Shown: positions 8,941-16,630 of the stretch, piece by piece | Layout of the letters: each line of letters opens with the position of its first letter | Numbering within the stretch: position 1 is the stretch's first letter | Assembly (NCBI RefSeq): GCF_001667035.1 | Contig: NZ_LZIR01000040.1 | Span: 1 to 64,000 of the forward strand | Direction: 5' to 3' | DNA length: 64,000 nt | Source: Mycobacterium sp. 852002-51057_SCH5723018 | GTDB lineage: Bacteria > Actinomycetota > Actinomycetes > Mycobacteriales > Mycobacteriaceae | Notes under the pieces: model-generated | Told to the model about the DNA's origin: nothing | Databases searched by the model: none | What the model saw: only the letters and a program-made list of their open reading frames with translations | Made by a program: the position numbers and the translations under genes

Positions 8941-9617
8941 ATGGCCAGATCGGTTCGGGGCACCCATACTGGCGGGTTCAACCGCCACACGTGGGCGGTG
9001 TGCATGATCGGCGAGTTCGACGCGGCGGGCCCCACGCCGGTTCAGGTGCGCACCGTGGGGCGTCTGCTCGGGTGGCGGCTGGCCATGGATGGCATCGACC
9101 CGCAGGGCAGCGTCGGCGTTGACGTCGGACGGGGGCCCCTACACCCGTTTCTCCCAGGGCGCCGCCGTGAGCCTGCCGTGCATTTTTGCCCACCGCGACG
9201 TCAGCGATACTGATTGCCCGGGCAGCCTCGGATATGCCTTGATGAACCAGATTCGCGATATTGCCGCGCAGTTCAACAAACGCCCCAGCGCCGAGGATCT
9301 GGCGCAGTCGTAGCAGGGTAGTGCTATCTGTGAGCGGTGGCAGGCGATGGGGGGCATGAGCAGCGCCCTGGGCGCACCGACGTCGCCGGAATCGCAAGGG
9401 GCGGGAGCCACGCGCGCTGGGGCTGCCGACCAGCGCGGAAATCCCGGAGCCCGAGTGGGTCGTCCAGAATTTTCAACACGGCACCCTGAACGTCGATCGT
9501 GGGAGCCGGGCGGTCGTTAGCGTGATCGACGGTGTCGCTGCTCTGGTGCCGCCGCCGTCAGCAGGCGGGCCGCCCGTTCAGCTTGAGCGGTTTTCGCCGG
9601 CGCGCAACCGAGTCTGA
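8941..9617 (+). pseudogene. Decayed LGFP-type N-acetylmuramoyl-L-alanine amidase
   Basis: Pieces in different frames match the intact amidase at 40118-41338 in order. First is THTGGFNRHTWAVCMIG with VGRLLGWRLAMDGIDPQG. A later piece has CIFAHRDVSDTDCPGSLGYA, which resembles the zinc-site region, and IRDIAAQFNKRPSAEDLAQS. Near the end come ALGLPTSAEI-like residues, VQNFQHGTLNVDR and a final FSPARNRV followed by a stop at 9615-9617. The front of the enzyme (signal peptide and first zinc ligand) is missing. At least two frameshifts, an internal stop after the DLAQS piece and a deletion in the LGFP region are present. It sits immediately left of a tRNA-Ala core. Confidence 0.8.
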
Positions 9618-9867
9618 CCGGGGGCGTGTTCCCCGACGCGGGTAGGCATCTATGGACTGAGAACTATTCACCCGCTTGGCCCCGCCGGGGACGTTGTGCG
9701 CTTGCGGTCCTATTGAGGGGCATGCTGGATGCTCCCGAGGGGAGGGGGTTGACGCTCTTGACGCCGTCAAGGCCCGAAAGCAAAGCCGCAGGTAATGAAC
9801 GGGACTGAATCGGAACGAGTCGGAGCGAACATGCAGGCAAACCGGTATCTTGCCCCGGTCAAGACAA

Positions 9868-9891
9868 GGGTTCGAGTCCCCTTAGCTCCAC
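9868..9891 (+). repeat. tRNA-Ala-derived att core, copy 2
   Basis: Twenty-four bases (GGGTTCGAGTCCCC then TTAGCTCCAC) are identical to the T-arm and 3' acceptor strand of the tRNA-Ala fragment at 1871-1914. The upstream anticodon part is not preserved. The IS481-family element begins three bases to the right. The 250 bases to its left (from 9618) hold no recognisable gene. Confidence 0.8.
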
Positions 9892-9938
9892 AATTGTGAT
9901 GAGTCGAGTCATAGGTGACAGATGAGTCGCGTCATGGG

Positions 9939-11117
9939 TTACAGATTCCCCGGCCATCGGCCGGGGTTTTTGTTTTGGTTGCGCCAGTAGTTTTTGTCGG
10001 GGTCGATGTGGTGGCTGCTGAGGACGTGGTGACCGGTTTTGCTGATGACGGTGACGGTGTGGGTGGTCACCAGAATCAGGACTGGGGTGTGGGCGTGGGT
10101 GCAGCCGATGCGGAGGTGGTGTAGTCGGCTGCCGTGGCGCAGGGTGAGTTTGCCGAATCGGTCGATGGTGTCGTGGCGGATGCGGAACTGAGGGTTGGGT
10201 TGGCCGGTGGGGCTGGCCTTGGGCCGGGCTAGGTAGGCCTGTTCGGGGGTGAGCCGGCCGGGGTGAGCGCGGTGAGTGCGCGCGGTGTTGTAGATGGTTT
10301 GGAACGTGTCGAGCAGGTTTTGCAGTTCGGCGATGGTGGCGGGTCGGGGTCGTGCAGCTAGCCAGCGTTTGAGGGTTTGGTGGAAGCGTTCGATTTTGCC
10401 TTGGGTTTGGGGGTGGCCGGGGTGGCCGTTTTTTTGGGTGATGCCCAGGCTGGCCAGGAGGCGTTCGAAGTCGTTGTGGCCGTGGGTGAATCGTGAGGTG
10501 TAGACCGATCCGTGGTCGGTCAGGGTGGCTTTGGGCAAGCCGAATCGGGATGCGGTGACGGTGAAGGTGGCTACCACGTCAGCACCGCCGACGCGGCGGT
10601 AGGCGATGCAGGCCAGCAGGTAGCGGGAGTGGTCGTCGAGCCAGTTGAGGATCTCGACGTCGGTGCCGTCGGCCAGTGTCCAGTGGGTGAAGTCCGATTG
10701 CCAGCATTGGTTGGGCTGCTCGGCTTGGAAGCGGTGGTAGGAGCTTTTGGGCCGTTTGCGTGGTTGAGGGGTGATCAGACCGTGGTGGCCCAGGACGCGC
10801 CGGATCGTCGAGGTCGACGGGACCGGCAGGCCCTTTTGGGCCAGGTGTGCCTGCAAGGTGACCGGGCCGGCGTCTAGGCCGTCGTCGACGAGCTGTTTGC
10901 GCAGGAGCACGACGGTGGCGATCACCTCGTTGCTGACGGCGCGCGGGTTGCTGGCTGGCCGTCGTGAACGGGGATCAACGGCCTCAAGACCGTCTTGGTG
11001 GTAGCGCTTGAGAAGCCGGTAGATGTGTTGCCGGGACAGCCCGTAGGCACGGGCTGCCGCAGCCACTGAGAGACGACCGCTGGTGACTTCGAGGACGACC
11101 ACACGCGCTTTGGACAT
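9939..11117 (-). CDS. IS481-family transposase
   Basis: A 392-residue transposase. The N-terminal helix-turn-helix region (LSVAAAARAYGLSRQHIYRLLKRY, about 17-40) recognises the element ends. The rve/DDE catalytic core holds its three acidic residues in WQSDFTHW, LTDHGSVYTSRF and QGKIERFHQTLKRW. HPQTQGKIER is the typical IS481 signature. The reading frame is intact, so the element could be active. It is oriented leftward inside inverted repeats. Its last codons overlap a rightward hairpin terminator at 9948-9971, which may shield the transposase from antisense transcription entering the element. Confidence 0.92.
   Translation of the reverse strand: MSKARVVVLEVTSGRLSVAAAARAYGLSRQHIYRLLKRYHQDGLEAVDPRSRRPASNPRAVSNEVIATVVLLRKQLVDDGLDAGPVTLQAHLAQKGLPVPSTSTIRRVLGHHGLITPQPRKRPKSSYHRFQAEQPNQCWQSDFTHWTLADGTDVEILNWLDDHSRYLLACIAYRRVGGADVVATFTVTASRFGLPKATLTDHGSVYTSRFTHGHNDFERLLASLGITQKNGHPGHPQTQGKIERFHQTLKRWLAARPRPATIAELQNLLDTFQTIYNTARTHRAHPGRLTPEQAYLARPKASPTGQPNPQFRIRHDTIDRFGKLTLRHGSRLHHLRIGCTHAHTPVLILVTTHTVTVISKTGHHVLSSHHIDPDKNYWRNQNKNPGRWPGNL
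9948..9971 (+). terminator. Hairpin terminator at the IS left end
   Basis: CCCCGGCC and GGCCGGGG, separated by ATC, form a perfect 8-bp stem followed by TTTTTG on the plus strand. It would stop rightward transcription entering the element from the amidase relic side. It lies within the 3' codons of the leftward transposase gene. Confidence 0.65.
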
Positions 11118-11214
11118 CCACCATGACTGTCACCTATGACGCGACTCATCGGGCATCAACACAGGTGTAACCCATGACGCGACTCATGTGTCACCTATGT
11201 CGTGAACTCACACA

Positions 11215-11226
11215 CCTTAGCTCCAC
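11215..11226 (+). repeat. 12-bp tRNA-Ala core right of the IS (copy 3)
   Basis: CCTTAGCTCCAC repeats bases 9880-9891 on the other side of the IS481 element. It may be a target-site duplication made when the IS entered the core. A three-base offset at the left end keeps this from being certain. Ten bases to the right, the leftward ERG2-like gene stops abruptly. Confidence 0.65.
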
Positions 11227-11235
11227 TTCATCGAC

Positions 11236-11445
11236 CTATTCCGACAGCGAGGCGTGCAGGAGCTTCATCTGCCCCATCGCGCCGCCGGCATTGTTGAACA
11301 CCCAGGGGATGTCGTCGCGGATGTGACCCGGATACTCGCGTGTCAGCTCGGAGATGATCCGCGCAAAAGCCGCATCCTTGCTGTCCAGACCGACAGCGTT
11401 CATGGCGATGGAGTGCAAGTGCTCGGAATCGAAAATGGCTCCCAT
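11236..11445 (-). pseudogene. ERG2/sigma-1-receptor-like sterol isomerase, truncated
   Basis: About 69 residues remain. The sequence MGAIFDSEHLHSIAMNAVGL, then REYPGHIRDD and WVFNNAGGAMGQM followed by LLHASLSE, matches the first third of the ERG2/sigma-1 family (yeast C-8 sterol isomerase and human sigma-1). In full-length members LHASLSE is followed by Y(L/V)..FGTA. Here a stop comes directly after LSE, ten bases from the tRNA-Ala core and IS end. The remaining two thirds, including the second acidic ligand region, are lost. ATGs at 11463 and 11472 are alternative starts, but they lie inside an inverted repeat. The gene is divergent from a cholesterol-oxidase-like gene, which fits a sterol context. 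Most likely non-functional. Confidence 0.75.
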
Positions 11446-11457
11446 AACCAGCGACCC

Positions 11458-11489
11458 TATCATACACTCCATGTCTACAGTGTATGATA
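11458..11489. promoter_or_regulatory. 11-bp perfect inverted repeat, probable operator
   Basis: TATCATACACT (11458-11468) and AGTGTATGATA (11479-11489) are perfect inverted copies separated by ten bases. The site lies between the divergent ERG2-like fragment and the oxidase gene. Its size and symmetry suit a TetR-family dimer. No regulator gene sits directly beside it; candidate TetR genes lie further right at 18590, 20255 and 24574. Confidence 0.65.
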
Positions 11490-11581
11490 TCGCTCGTGTG
11501 ACCGATGCGAACGGCAGCCACCGGGTGGCCGATGCGGCGCAGACATCCCTGACATCGTCGCGGGGACCGAGAGGACAGCGC

Positions 11582-13168
11582 ATGAGTGAGTTCGGTAGGT
11601 GGATGGCAGGTTTGGCGCGCGGCGGTTGGGAATGGATCGCGTCGATGCGCGAGCATTCGGCCGCGGAGGAGGTAGCCCGGGTACCGGTGACACGGGAGAC
11701 GCACCGGGTGATTGTGGTTGGCTCTGGTTTCGGCGGCGGGATCGCCGCGCTGCGGCTGACCGAGGCCGGTGTGCCGGTGACCGTGCTCGAACAGGGCGTC
11801 GAGTGGAACGTATCGCCGGACCGCGACGCCTTTCCGCGTCCGGCCAGTAATCCGTTGGACAAGAGGTTGCTGTGGTTCGACTCCAATCCGGACGTTTTTG
11901 GGCGTCCGGTGCTCGGCGGGCCCTATCCCGGCGTGCTCAGTGCCTTCTCTGGTGACAACGTGACGTCGATAGCGGGAGTGGGCGTCGGCGGCGGGTCGTT
12001 GCTCTACCAGGGCATGAGCCTGCAGCCCAGCAGGGAGCTCTTCGAGACGCACCTACCGTCGGGGCTCGACTACGACGAAATGGACCAGGTCTACTATCCG
12101 CGGGTGGCCAGCATGTTGCGGCTGGCAACGGCGCCTGACGACGTGATCGACAGCCCGAACTATCGCGTGAGTCGCGTCTTCGCTGCGCGGGTCCGCCGCG
12201 CGGGCTATGCGGTCGAAAAGGTGCCGATGCCCATCGATTGGGACTGCGTCCGGGCTGAGCTGCGCGGTGAGGTGCGGCCGTCGCTGAGCAACGGCGATTG
12301 CGTCTTTGGTGTGAACAGCGCTGGCAAGCACTCGGTCGACAAGACATACCTGGCGGCGGCCCGGGCCACGGATCGCCTCACCCTGCACACGCTGCACCAG
12401 GTCACCGGCATCGCCCTGGCGCCGGATGGCCGCTGGCAGGTTGAGGTGGACCGGCTCGACATGCAAGGTCGTAAGCGGGAAACGAAGATCTTGACCACCT
12501 CCGCGCTGGTACTGGCCGCCGGCAGCGTCAGCACCACCCGGATGTTGGTGCGGGCGGAGGCGCTGGGGCATATCCCCGACTTGCCCGACGGCGTGGGTGA
12601 TAACTGGGGAACCAACGGCGATCGGATCTACGTGTGGACCGACCTGGCCGACGGCTTCGGCGCGGTACAGGGCGGCCCGGTCGTCTATTGCAGCAAGGAT
12701 TGGGATGACCCCCAGCGCGCCAACACGCTGATTCAAGCCTCCATGCCGCCCTTCGGAGGATTGGACATGCGCTCGACGATGTTGGTCGGCTACGGAGTTA
12801 GCCAGGCGCGGGGTTGGTTCAGCTATGTCGGGGACACCGACAAGGTGAAACTGTCGTTCCCGCGCAAGGGCGATGCCGCCATCTGGGCCGACATTCACAC
12901 CAGGGCCAAGCGGATCGTCGGCCGGGCCGGCATCCTCACCGACACCAATCGGATCGACAACAGCACCTGGCATCCCCTTGGAGGGGCCTCGGCGGGCACC
13001 GTATGCGACCTCGACGGCAGGGTCCAGGGCCACCGAGGCCTCTACGTGCTTGACGGCGCGCTGATCCCGGGGACCACGGCGGCGTGCAATCCGTCGATGA
13101 CGATCGCGGCCGTAGTCGAGCATGCGCTCGAGCGCATCGTGCGCGACGACGTCGGCTCGGTGATCTGA
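11582..13168 (+). CDS. Cholesterol-oxidase-like GMC flavoenzyme
   Basis: A 528-residue FAD enzyme, closer in pattern to secreted Streptomyces class I cholesterol oxidase than to mycobacterial ChoD. The dinucleotide motif GSGFGGG starts at residue 47. GVGVGGGSLLYQGM and NSAGKHSVDKTYLAAA match the cofactor and active-site loops. His464 (WHPLGG) and Asn503 (ACNPSMTI) correspond to the catalytic His and Asn. The position of the isomerisation base (Glu361 in Streptomyces) reads IQASMPPF, i.e. Ala386, so steroid oxidation without efficient isomerisation is possible. The start chosen is ATG with GAGAGGA upstream. No Tat or Sec signal is obvious. It is divergent from the ERG2-like relic across an operator-like repeat. 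Confidence 0.85.
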   Translation: MSEFGRWMAGLARGGWEWIASMREHSAAEEVARVPVTRETHRVIVVGSGFGGGIAALRLTEAGVPVTVLEQGVEWNVSPDRDAFPRPASNPLDKRLLWFDSNPDVFGRPVLGGPYPGVLSAFSGDNVTSIAGVGVGGGSLLYQGMSLQPSRELFETHLPSGLDYDEMDQVYYPRVASMLRLATAPDDVIDSPNYRVSRVFAARVRRAGYAVEKVPMPIDWDCVRAELRGEVRPSLSNGDCVFGVNSAGKHSVDKTYLAAARATDRLTLHTLHQVTGIALAPDGRWQVEVDRLDMQGRKRETKILTTSALVLAAGSVSTTRMLVRAEALGHIPDLPDGVGDNWGTNGDRIYVWTDLADGFGAVQGGPVVYCSKDWDDPQRANTLIQASMPPFGGLDMRSTMLVGYGVSQARGWFSYVGDTDKVKLSFPRKGDAAIWADIHTRAKRIVGRAGILTDTNRIDNSTWHPLGGASAGTVCDLDGRVQGHRGLYVLDGALIPGTTAACNPSMTIAAVVEHALERIVRDDVGSVI

Positions 13169-13807
13169 CTGCGATTGCCTGCTCGGGCCGAAGACAGGCG
13201 CCCTAGACCTTTGCGCTCGTGCGGAGAGCGCCGTTCGCAGTGGCTAAGTCGGTGCCGTGGGCCGTCTTGCGGTAAGGGTCGGGCGATCAGGTGGGTGCTC
13301 TCAGCGCGGGAACTTCTTCGATCCGAGGAGAGTTGCTGGCGTAGGCGACGTCGAGGCGTTTGACGCCGTTGATCCAGCCAGCGCAAGCGTTGTGGTTGCC
13401 CCCTCTTTGGCATCCGAAGAAGCGCAGGCGTTCGGTATGCGAATGATTAGGCGCTTCGACGTCGACTGGGAAGAATACGGTACAACAGGCCGCGTTGCGC
13501 GGACTTGTCGAGTTCACCTTACGCACGACGCTGTCGTTCTTTGTTGTGCCAAACCAGTTGGGGCGCAGTAAAAATGATCTCCGCCGCTTCATCAAACGGT
13601 GGCTAGGCGGCGCCACACTAGCCCAAGAAAAAGAGGCGAGGCCACCTTACTCGAACCTTTTCTGTGCTGGGCTTCGTGTTTGGCTTCGCCGTTTCCGCAT
13701 TTTGCGGGTGCGACTGCGAGCTCGGGGCCGTACACAGCGTCGGCGAGCACGGACGTTCGACATTCAAGTTCATCGGGGTGACGAGCGCGCCCGGTCGAGC
13801 ATCCGGA
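13169..13807. other. 639-bp gap, degenerate coding remnants only
   Basis: Open stretches exist on both strands. One rightward piece (about 13480-13620) reads GLVEFTLRTTLSFFVVPNQL and onward like a coding remnant, but I do not recognise the family and no frame extends from a good start. AT-richer than its neighbours in the middle. No tRNA, repeat or terminator was identified. Confidence 0.4.
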
Positions 13808-14965
13808 TCATAGGCGAGCGTCAGTGTGGCCCTTGATGGTTTCGATGCCCTCTCGGTGGGGCTTCAGCGAACCGATCGCTGGCGTAAGCGGGATATGCAG
13901 TGCGTCGACCAGGCCTGGGGCTGCATTACACACCCACGGGACCGCATTGATGGCGCGCATGCCGGTCGCGAGGAGACCGTGGTCGGTGGAGTCCTCGGTG
14001 GACTTGAAGCCGGTCTCGAACTCGGCATCGAAGCTGGGCTCGCCTTCGATGATCACACGCCACACGCCGTCGATGCCGCCGGCACGGCTTTTGGGCCAGT
14101 CCGGCGCGACGTCGACTGCCATCCGGTCCACGTGCTCAATCGTGATCACTTCTTCGCCGTCGACAACGCCGATGCAGCGGAACCAGACGGCCGCTACGTT
14201 GCCGGGCTCGATCACCCCGGACAGCGTCTCGAGCCGCCGCGGAGCGGGGGCGAACTCATAGCTCTCGCGAATCTCGTCCAGCTGTACTCCAAGCGCTTCC
14301 GCGACCATGGTGACCGCAGCGCCCCAGCCGTATGTGATCACCCCAGGTAGCGTGATGCCGCCGTGATAGTCCATCGGCTGGCCGAAGCCGAACAACTCCC
14401 GCATCTCGTACACCGTGTTGTCGCGCGAGTAGTCAGTGATCTCCAAGCCGCGGATCGAATAGATGCGGTTGGACATCGAGGCCATCGCGACGGCCAACAG
14501 ATCGCACCCGAATCCGGGCTCGATACCAGATGAATAGATCGAGCTGCCGCCTTTGATTGCCGAGTCGATGATGCGCTGCACGGTCGACGGCTTGATCGAC
14601 CCTCGGGGATAGACCAAGCCCGGAACTGAGGTCGTGACGATATTCTTGCCCGACTCCAGGATGCGGCAGAAGTCGCTGATCGCCTCGCGCGGCCGACTGG
14701 TTGCCGGCCCGGTGTAGATGATGCAATCCGCGTCGCCTGCGAGGATCGCGGCCTGGTCGCGCGTGGCTGCGACGCCCAGTGGATCGATGCCGGCAATCTC
14801 GCCGGCGTCCTTGCCGTCCTTGGGCTCCGAGTGCACCCAGACGCCCACCAGGTCGAGGTTGGGGCGGTCGGCGACCGCGCGGATCGCCAATCGACCAACG
14901 CGCCCGGTCGCCCATACCACGACCTTGTACGACTGTTCCGGGTCATCCAGCGGTTGTTCGCTCAT
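13808..14965 (-). CDS. DapB-like NAD(P)-dependent dehydrogenase, paralog 1
   Basis: A 385-residue protein with an N-terminal Rossmann motif (VVVWATGRVGRLAIRAV, about 15-31) and dihydrodipicolinate-reductase-like organisation. GVWVHSEPKDGKDAGEIAGI follows, then SSGIEPGFGCDLLAVAM and FGFGQPMDYHGG. Related proteins are annotated as dihydrodipicolinate-reductase-like or 2,4-diaminopentanoate-dehydrogenase-like; the physiological substrates in mycobacteria are not known to me. It lies 44 bases downstream of a close paralog on the same strand, and a third copy is at 17506. The ATG at 14965 (MSEQPLDDPEQ) was chosen over the longer upstream frame because homology begins shortly after it. Confidence 0.83.
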   Translation of the reverse strand: MSEQPLDDPEQSYKVVVWATGRVGRLAIRAVADRPNLDLVGVWVHSEPKDGKDAGEIAGIDPLGVAATRDQAAILAGDADCIIYTGPATSRPREAISDFCRILESGKNIVTTSVPGLVYPRGSIKPSTVQRIIDSAIKGGSSIYSSGIEPGFGCDLLAVAMASMSNRIYSIRGLEITDYSRDNTVYEMRELFGFGQPMDYHGGITLPGVITYGWGAAVTMVAEALGVQLDEIRESYEFAPAPRRLETLSGVIEPGNVAAVWFRCIGVVDGEEVITIEHVDRMAVDVAPDWPKSRAGGIDGVWRVIIEGEPSFDAEFETGFKSTEDSTDHGLLATGMRAINAVPWVCNAAPGLVDALHIPLTPAIGSLKPHREGIETIKGHTDARL

Positions 14966-15009
14966 CGGTGAGACTCCGTTTCGGGATAGGACTACTGCGG
15001 TCGAGGGAT

Positions 15010-16131
15010 TTAGAAGGCAGGGACGCCGTCGCGGTGGGGGTGCAGGGCTCCCAGGGGCGTAGTGAGCGGCAGGTGCAGGGCGTCCACGATGCCCGGTGCG
15101 GCTTCGCACACCCATGGAATGGCGTTGACGGCACGCATACCGGTGGCCAAAAGCCCGTGATCGCTGGCGCTTTCGCCTGGGCGGTGGCCGACTTCGAATT
15201 CGCCGTCGAAAGAGGGCTCGCCGTCGATGAGTACCCGCCAGACTCCGTCGGTGGCTCCCGTTCGTCCCGTGGGCCAGTCCGGAGCGAGGTCGTCGGCCAT
15301 CCGGTCTACGTGCTCGAGGCTGATCACTTCTTGTCCGTCGACGACGCCGACGCACTTGGCGTAGGTGGCGCCGACGGTACCGGCCGGAATGAGACCGCAG
15401 GCGGTGCGCAGATCGCGGGGGGTGGGCAGGAATTCACACGTCTCACGAATTTCGTCGAACTCGACTCCGAGCGCGTCGGCAACCATCGTGATCGCCGCCC
15501 CCCATCCCCACTTCAGTACCCCGGGCTGCTTCAACCCGCCCTGGTAATCCAATGGTTGGCCGAAGCCGAACAGTTCGCGTACGTCCCACTCGACCGGATA
15601 CTCGGAGTAGTTTGTGATCTCGATGCCGCGTACCGAGTAGACCTTGTGCGACATCGTCATCAGCGCGATCGGGAAGAGATCGCAGCCAAAGCCCGGCTCG
15701 ATACCCGAGGAGAAGATCGAGCTGCGCCCGGTCGCGGCCGCTTCTCGAATCGGATCGAGAAAACGCGCTGAGAGCGATCCTTTTTCGTAGACCAGACCGG
15801 GCAGTGACGTGGTGACGACGTTGGTGCCCGCGGCGAGGATGCGGCAGAAGTCGGAGAGCGCTTCCGCGGGCCGCGGGCCGGCCGGCGCGGCGTACATCAC
15901 GCAGTCGACTCCAGAGGCCAACAAGGCATCGGCGTCGCGGGTGGCACGTACCCCGACCGGGTCGACGCCCGCAAGGGTGCCCACGTCTTGCCCGTCCTTG
16001 GCTTCCGAATGGACCCATGCTCCGGCGAGTTCGAGGTTGGGCCGGTCGATGATGGTGCGGATGGCATAGCGCCCGACACCGCCGGTGGCCCACACCGCGA
16101 CGCGATACTTCTTGTCCTGTCGCTCAGCCAT
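15010..16131 (-). CDS. DapB-like NAD(P)-dependent dehydrogenase, paralog 2
   Basis: A 373-residue close relative of the 13808-14965 product. It has the same Rossmann start (VAVWATGGVGRYAIRTI) and shares WVHSEAKDGQDVGTLAGVDP, SSGIEPGFGCDLFPIALMTM and FGFGQPLDYQGG. The two genes are probably co-transcribed leftward, this one first. It diverges from a VOC-family gene 62 bases away, with an ACACGTGT palindrome between them. The start is ATG at 16131; a TTG one codon earlier is unlikely. Differences between the paralogs in the GLIPAGTVGATYAKC region suggest distinct substrates, which is inference. Confidence 0.83.
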   Translation of the reverse strand: MAERQDKKYRVAVWATGGVGRYAIRTIIDRPNLELAGAWVHSEAKDGQDVGTLAGVDPVGVRATRDADALLASGVDCVMYAAPAGPRPAEALSDFCRILAAGTNVVTTSLPGLVYEKGSLSARFLDPIREAAATGRSSIFSSGIEPGFGCDLFPIALMTMSHKVYSVRGIEITNYSEYPVEWDVRELFGFGQPLDYQGGLKQPGVLKWGWGAAITMVADALGVEFDEIRETCEFLPTPRDLRTACGLIPAGTVGATYAKCVGVVDGQEVISLEHVDRMADDLAPDWPTGRTGATDGVWRVLIDGEPSFDGEFEVGHRPGESASDHGLLATGMRAVNAIPWVCEAAPGIVDALHLPLTTPLGALHPHRDGVPAF

Positions 16132-16174
16132 CAATTCTCCTCACCCTGCCCGAATCCCCCGCCGTCGAAAAATA

Positions 16175-16182
16175 ACACGTGT
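16175..16182. promoter_or_regulatory. ACACGTGT palindrome in a divergent promoter
   Basis: A perfect 8-bp palindrome in an AT-rich 62-bp gap between the leftward dehydrogenase pair and the rightward VOC/SDR/dehydrogenase genes. It is a possible core of a dimeric repressor site, but short enough to occur by chance. Confidence 0.35.
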
Positions 16183-16193
16183 AATCTTCTGGC

Positions 16194-16613
16194 GTGGCCG
16201 AATCCCGCCCGCGACCGAACCTGCATCACGCCGTGCTCGCCATCGCCCCGCAACGGTTGGCGCGTACGGCGCAGTTGTTCGCCGACCTCGGGTTTCGTTT
16301 CGACGAGTTCGATCTCGGGGATGTCGGATTGCGCGTGATGCTCGACTGGGACCGCGGGCTGGAGTTGGTCACGCCGACGGCGCCGGACAGCGACAATCCG
16401 GTGCGGCAATTCCTCGACAACCACGGTGACGGGGTGTTCACCCTGGCTCTGCGTGTCGATGACGCGCCGGCGGCGGAGCAGATCGCACACCGCTACGGAG
16501 CAGTCACCAATTTCCGGCAGCACCGCGCCGGAGACGGATGGCAGCTCGACGAGATCGAAATGTCAGTGCTGGGGCTGCTGCCTCTGACATTGTTGTCGAC
16601 CGACCTTCCGTAG
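16194..16613 (+). CDS. VOC (glyoxalase/bleomycin-resistance-like) family protein
   Basis: A 139-residue protein with the paired beta-alpha-beta-beta-beta layout of the vicinal-oxygen-chelate fold. NLHHAVLAIAPQRLARTAQLF opens the first module, with a possible metal-binding His in LHHAV. DGVFTLALRVDDAPAAEQIA starts the second, followed by FRQHRAGDGWQLDEIEM. Such proteins bind or transform small molecules at a metal centre. It begins the rightward gene set VOC, SDR, DapB-like and TetR, each separated by only 10-20 bases. The GTG start at 16194 was chosen. No specific substrate can be read from the sequence. Confidence 0.72.
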   Translation: MAESRPRPNLHHAVLAIAPQRLARTAQLFADLGFRFDEFDLGDVGLRVMLDWDRGLELVTPTAPDSDNPVRQFLDNHGDGVFTLALRVDDAPAAEQIAHRYGAVTNFRQHRAGDGWQLDEIEMSVLGLLPLTLLSTDLP

Positions 16614-16630
16614 CCAGAACGGAGACCAAA

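Larger units (their letters stand above)
9895..11214. mobile_element. IS481-family insertion sequence
   Basis: An element of about 1,320 bp. The left end beginning TGTGATGAGTC and the right end (reverse complement beginning TGTGTGAG) carry an imperfect terminal inverted repeat of about 45 bp. Its best-matching inner part reads CATAGGTGACA, then ATGAGTCGCGTCATGGGTTACA on the left. The element contains a single leftward transposase gene. TGTG termini are typical of IS481 elements. Copies of CCTTAGCTCCAC flank it (9880-9891 and 11215-11226). Both belong to the tRNA-Ala core, so the element appears to have landed in an attachment site. The exact outer boundary could be a few bases further left. 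Confidence 0.85.

Noticed and set aside
9880..11226. Flanking CCTTAGCTCCAC as a strict target-site duplication
   Set aside because: The left copy is three bases away from the TGTG terminus, and both copies belong to the tRNA-Ala core, so an att-derived origin cannot be excluded.
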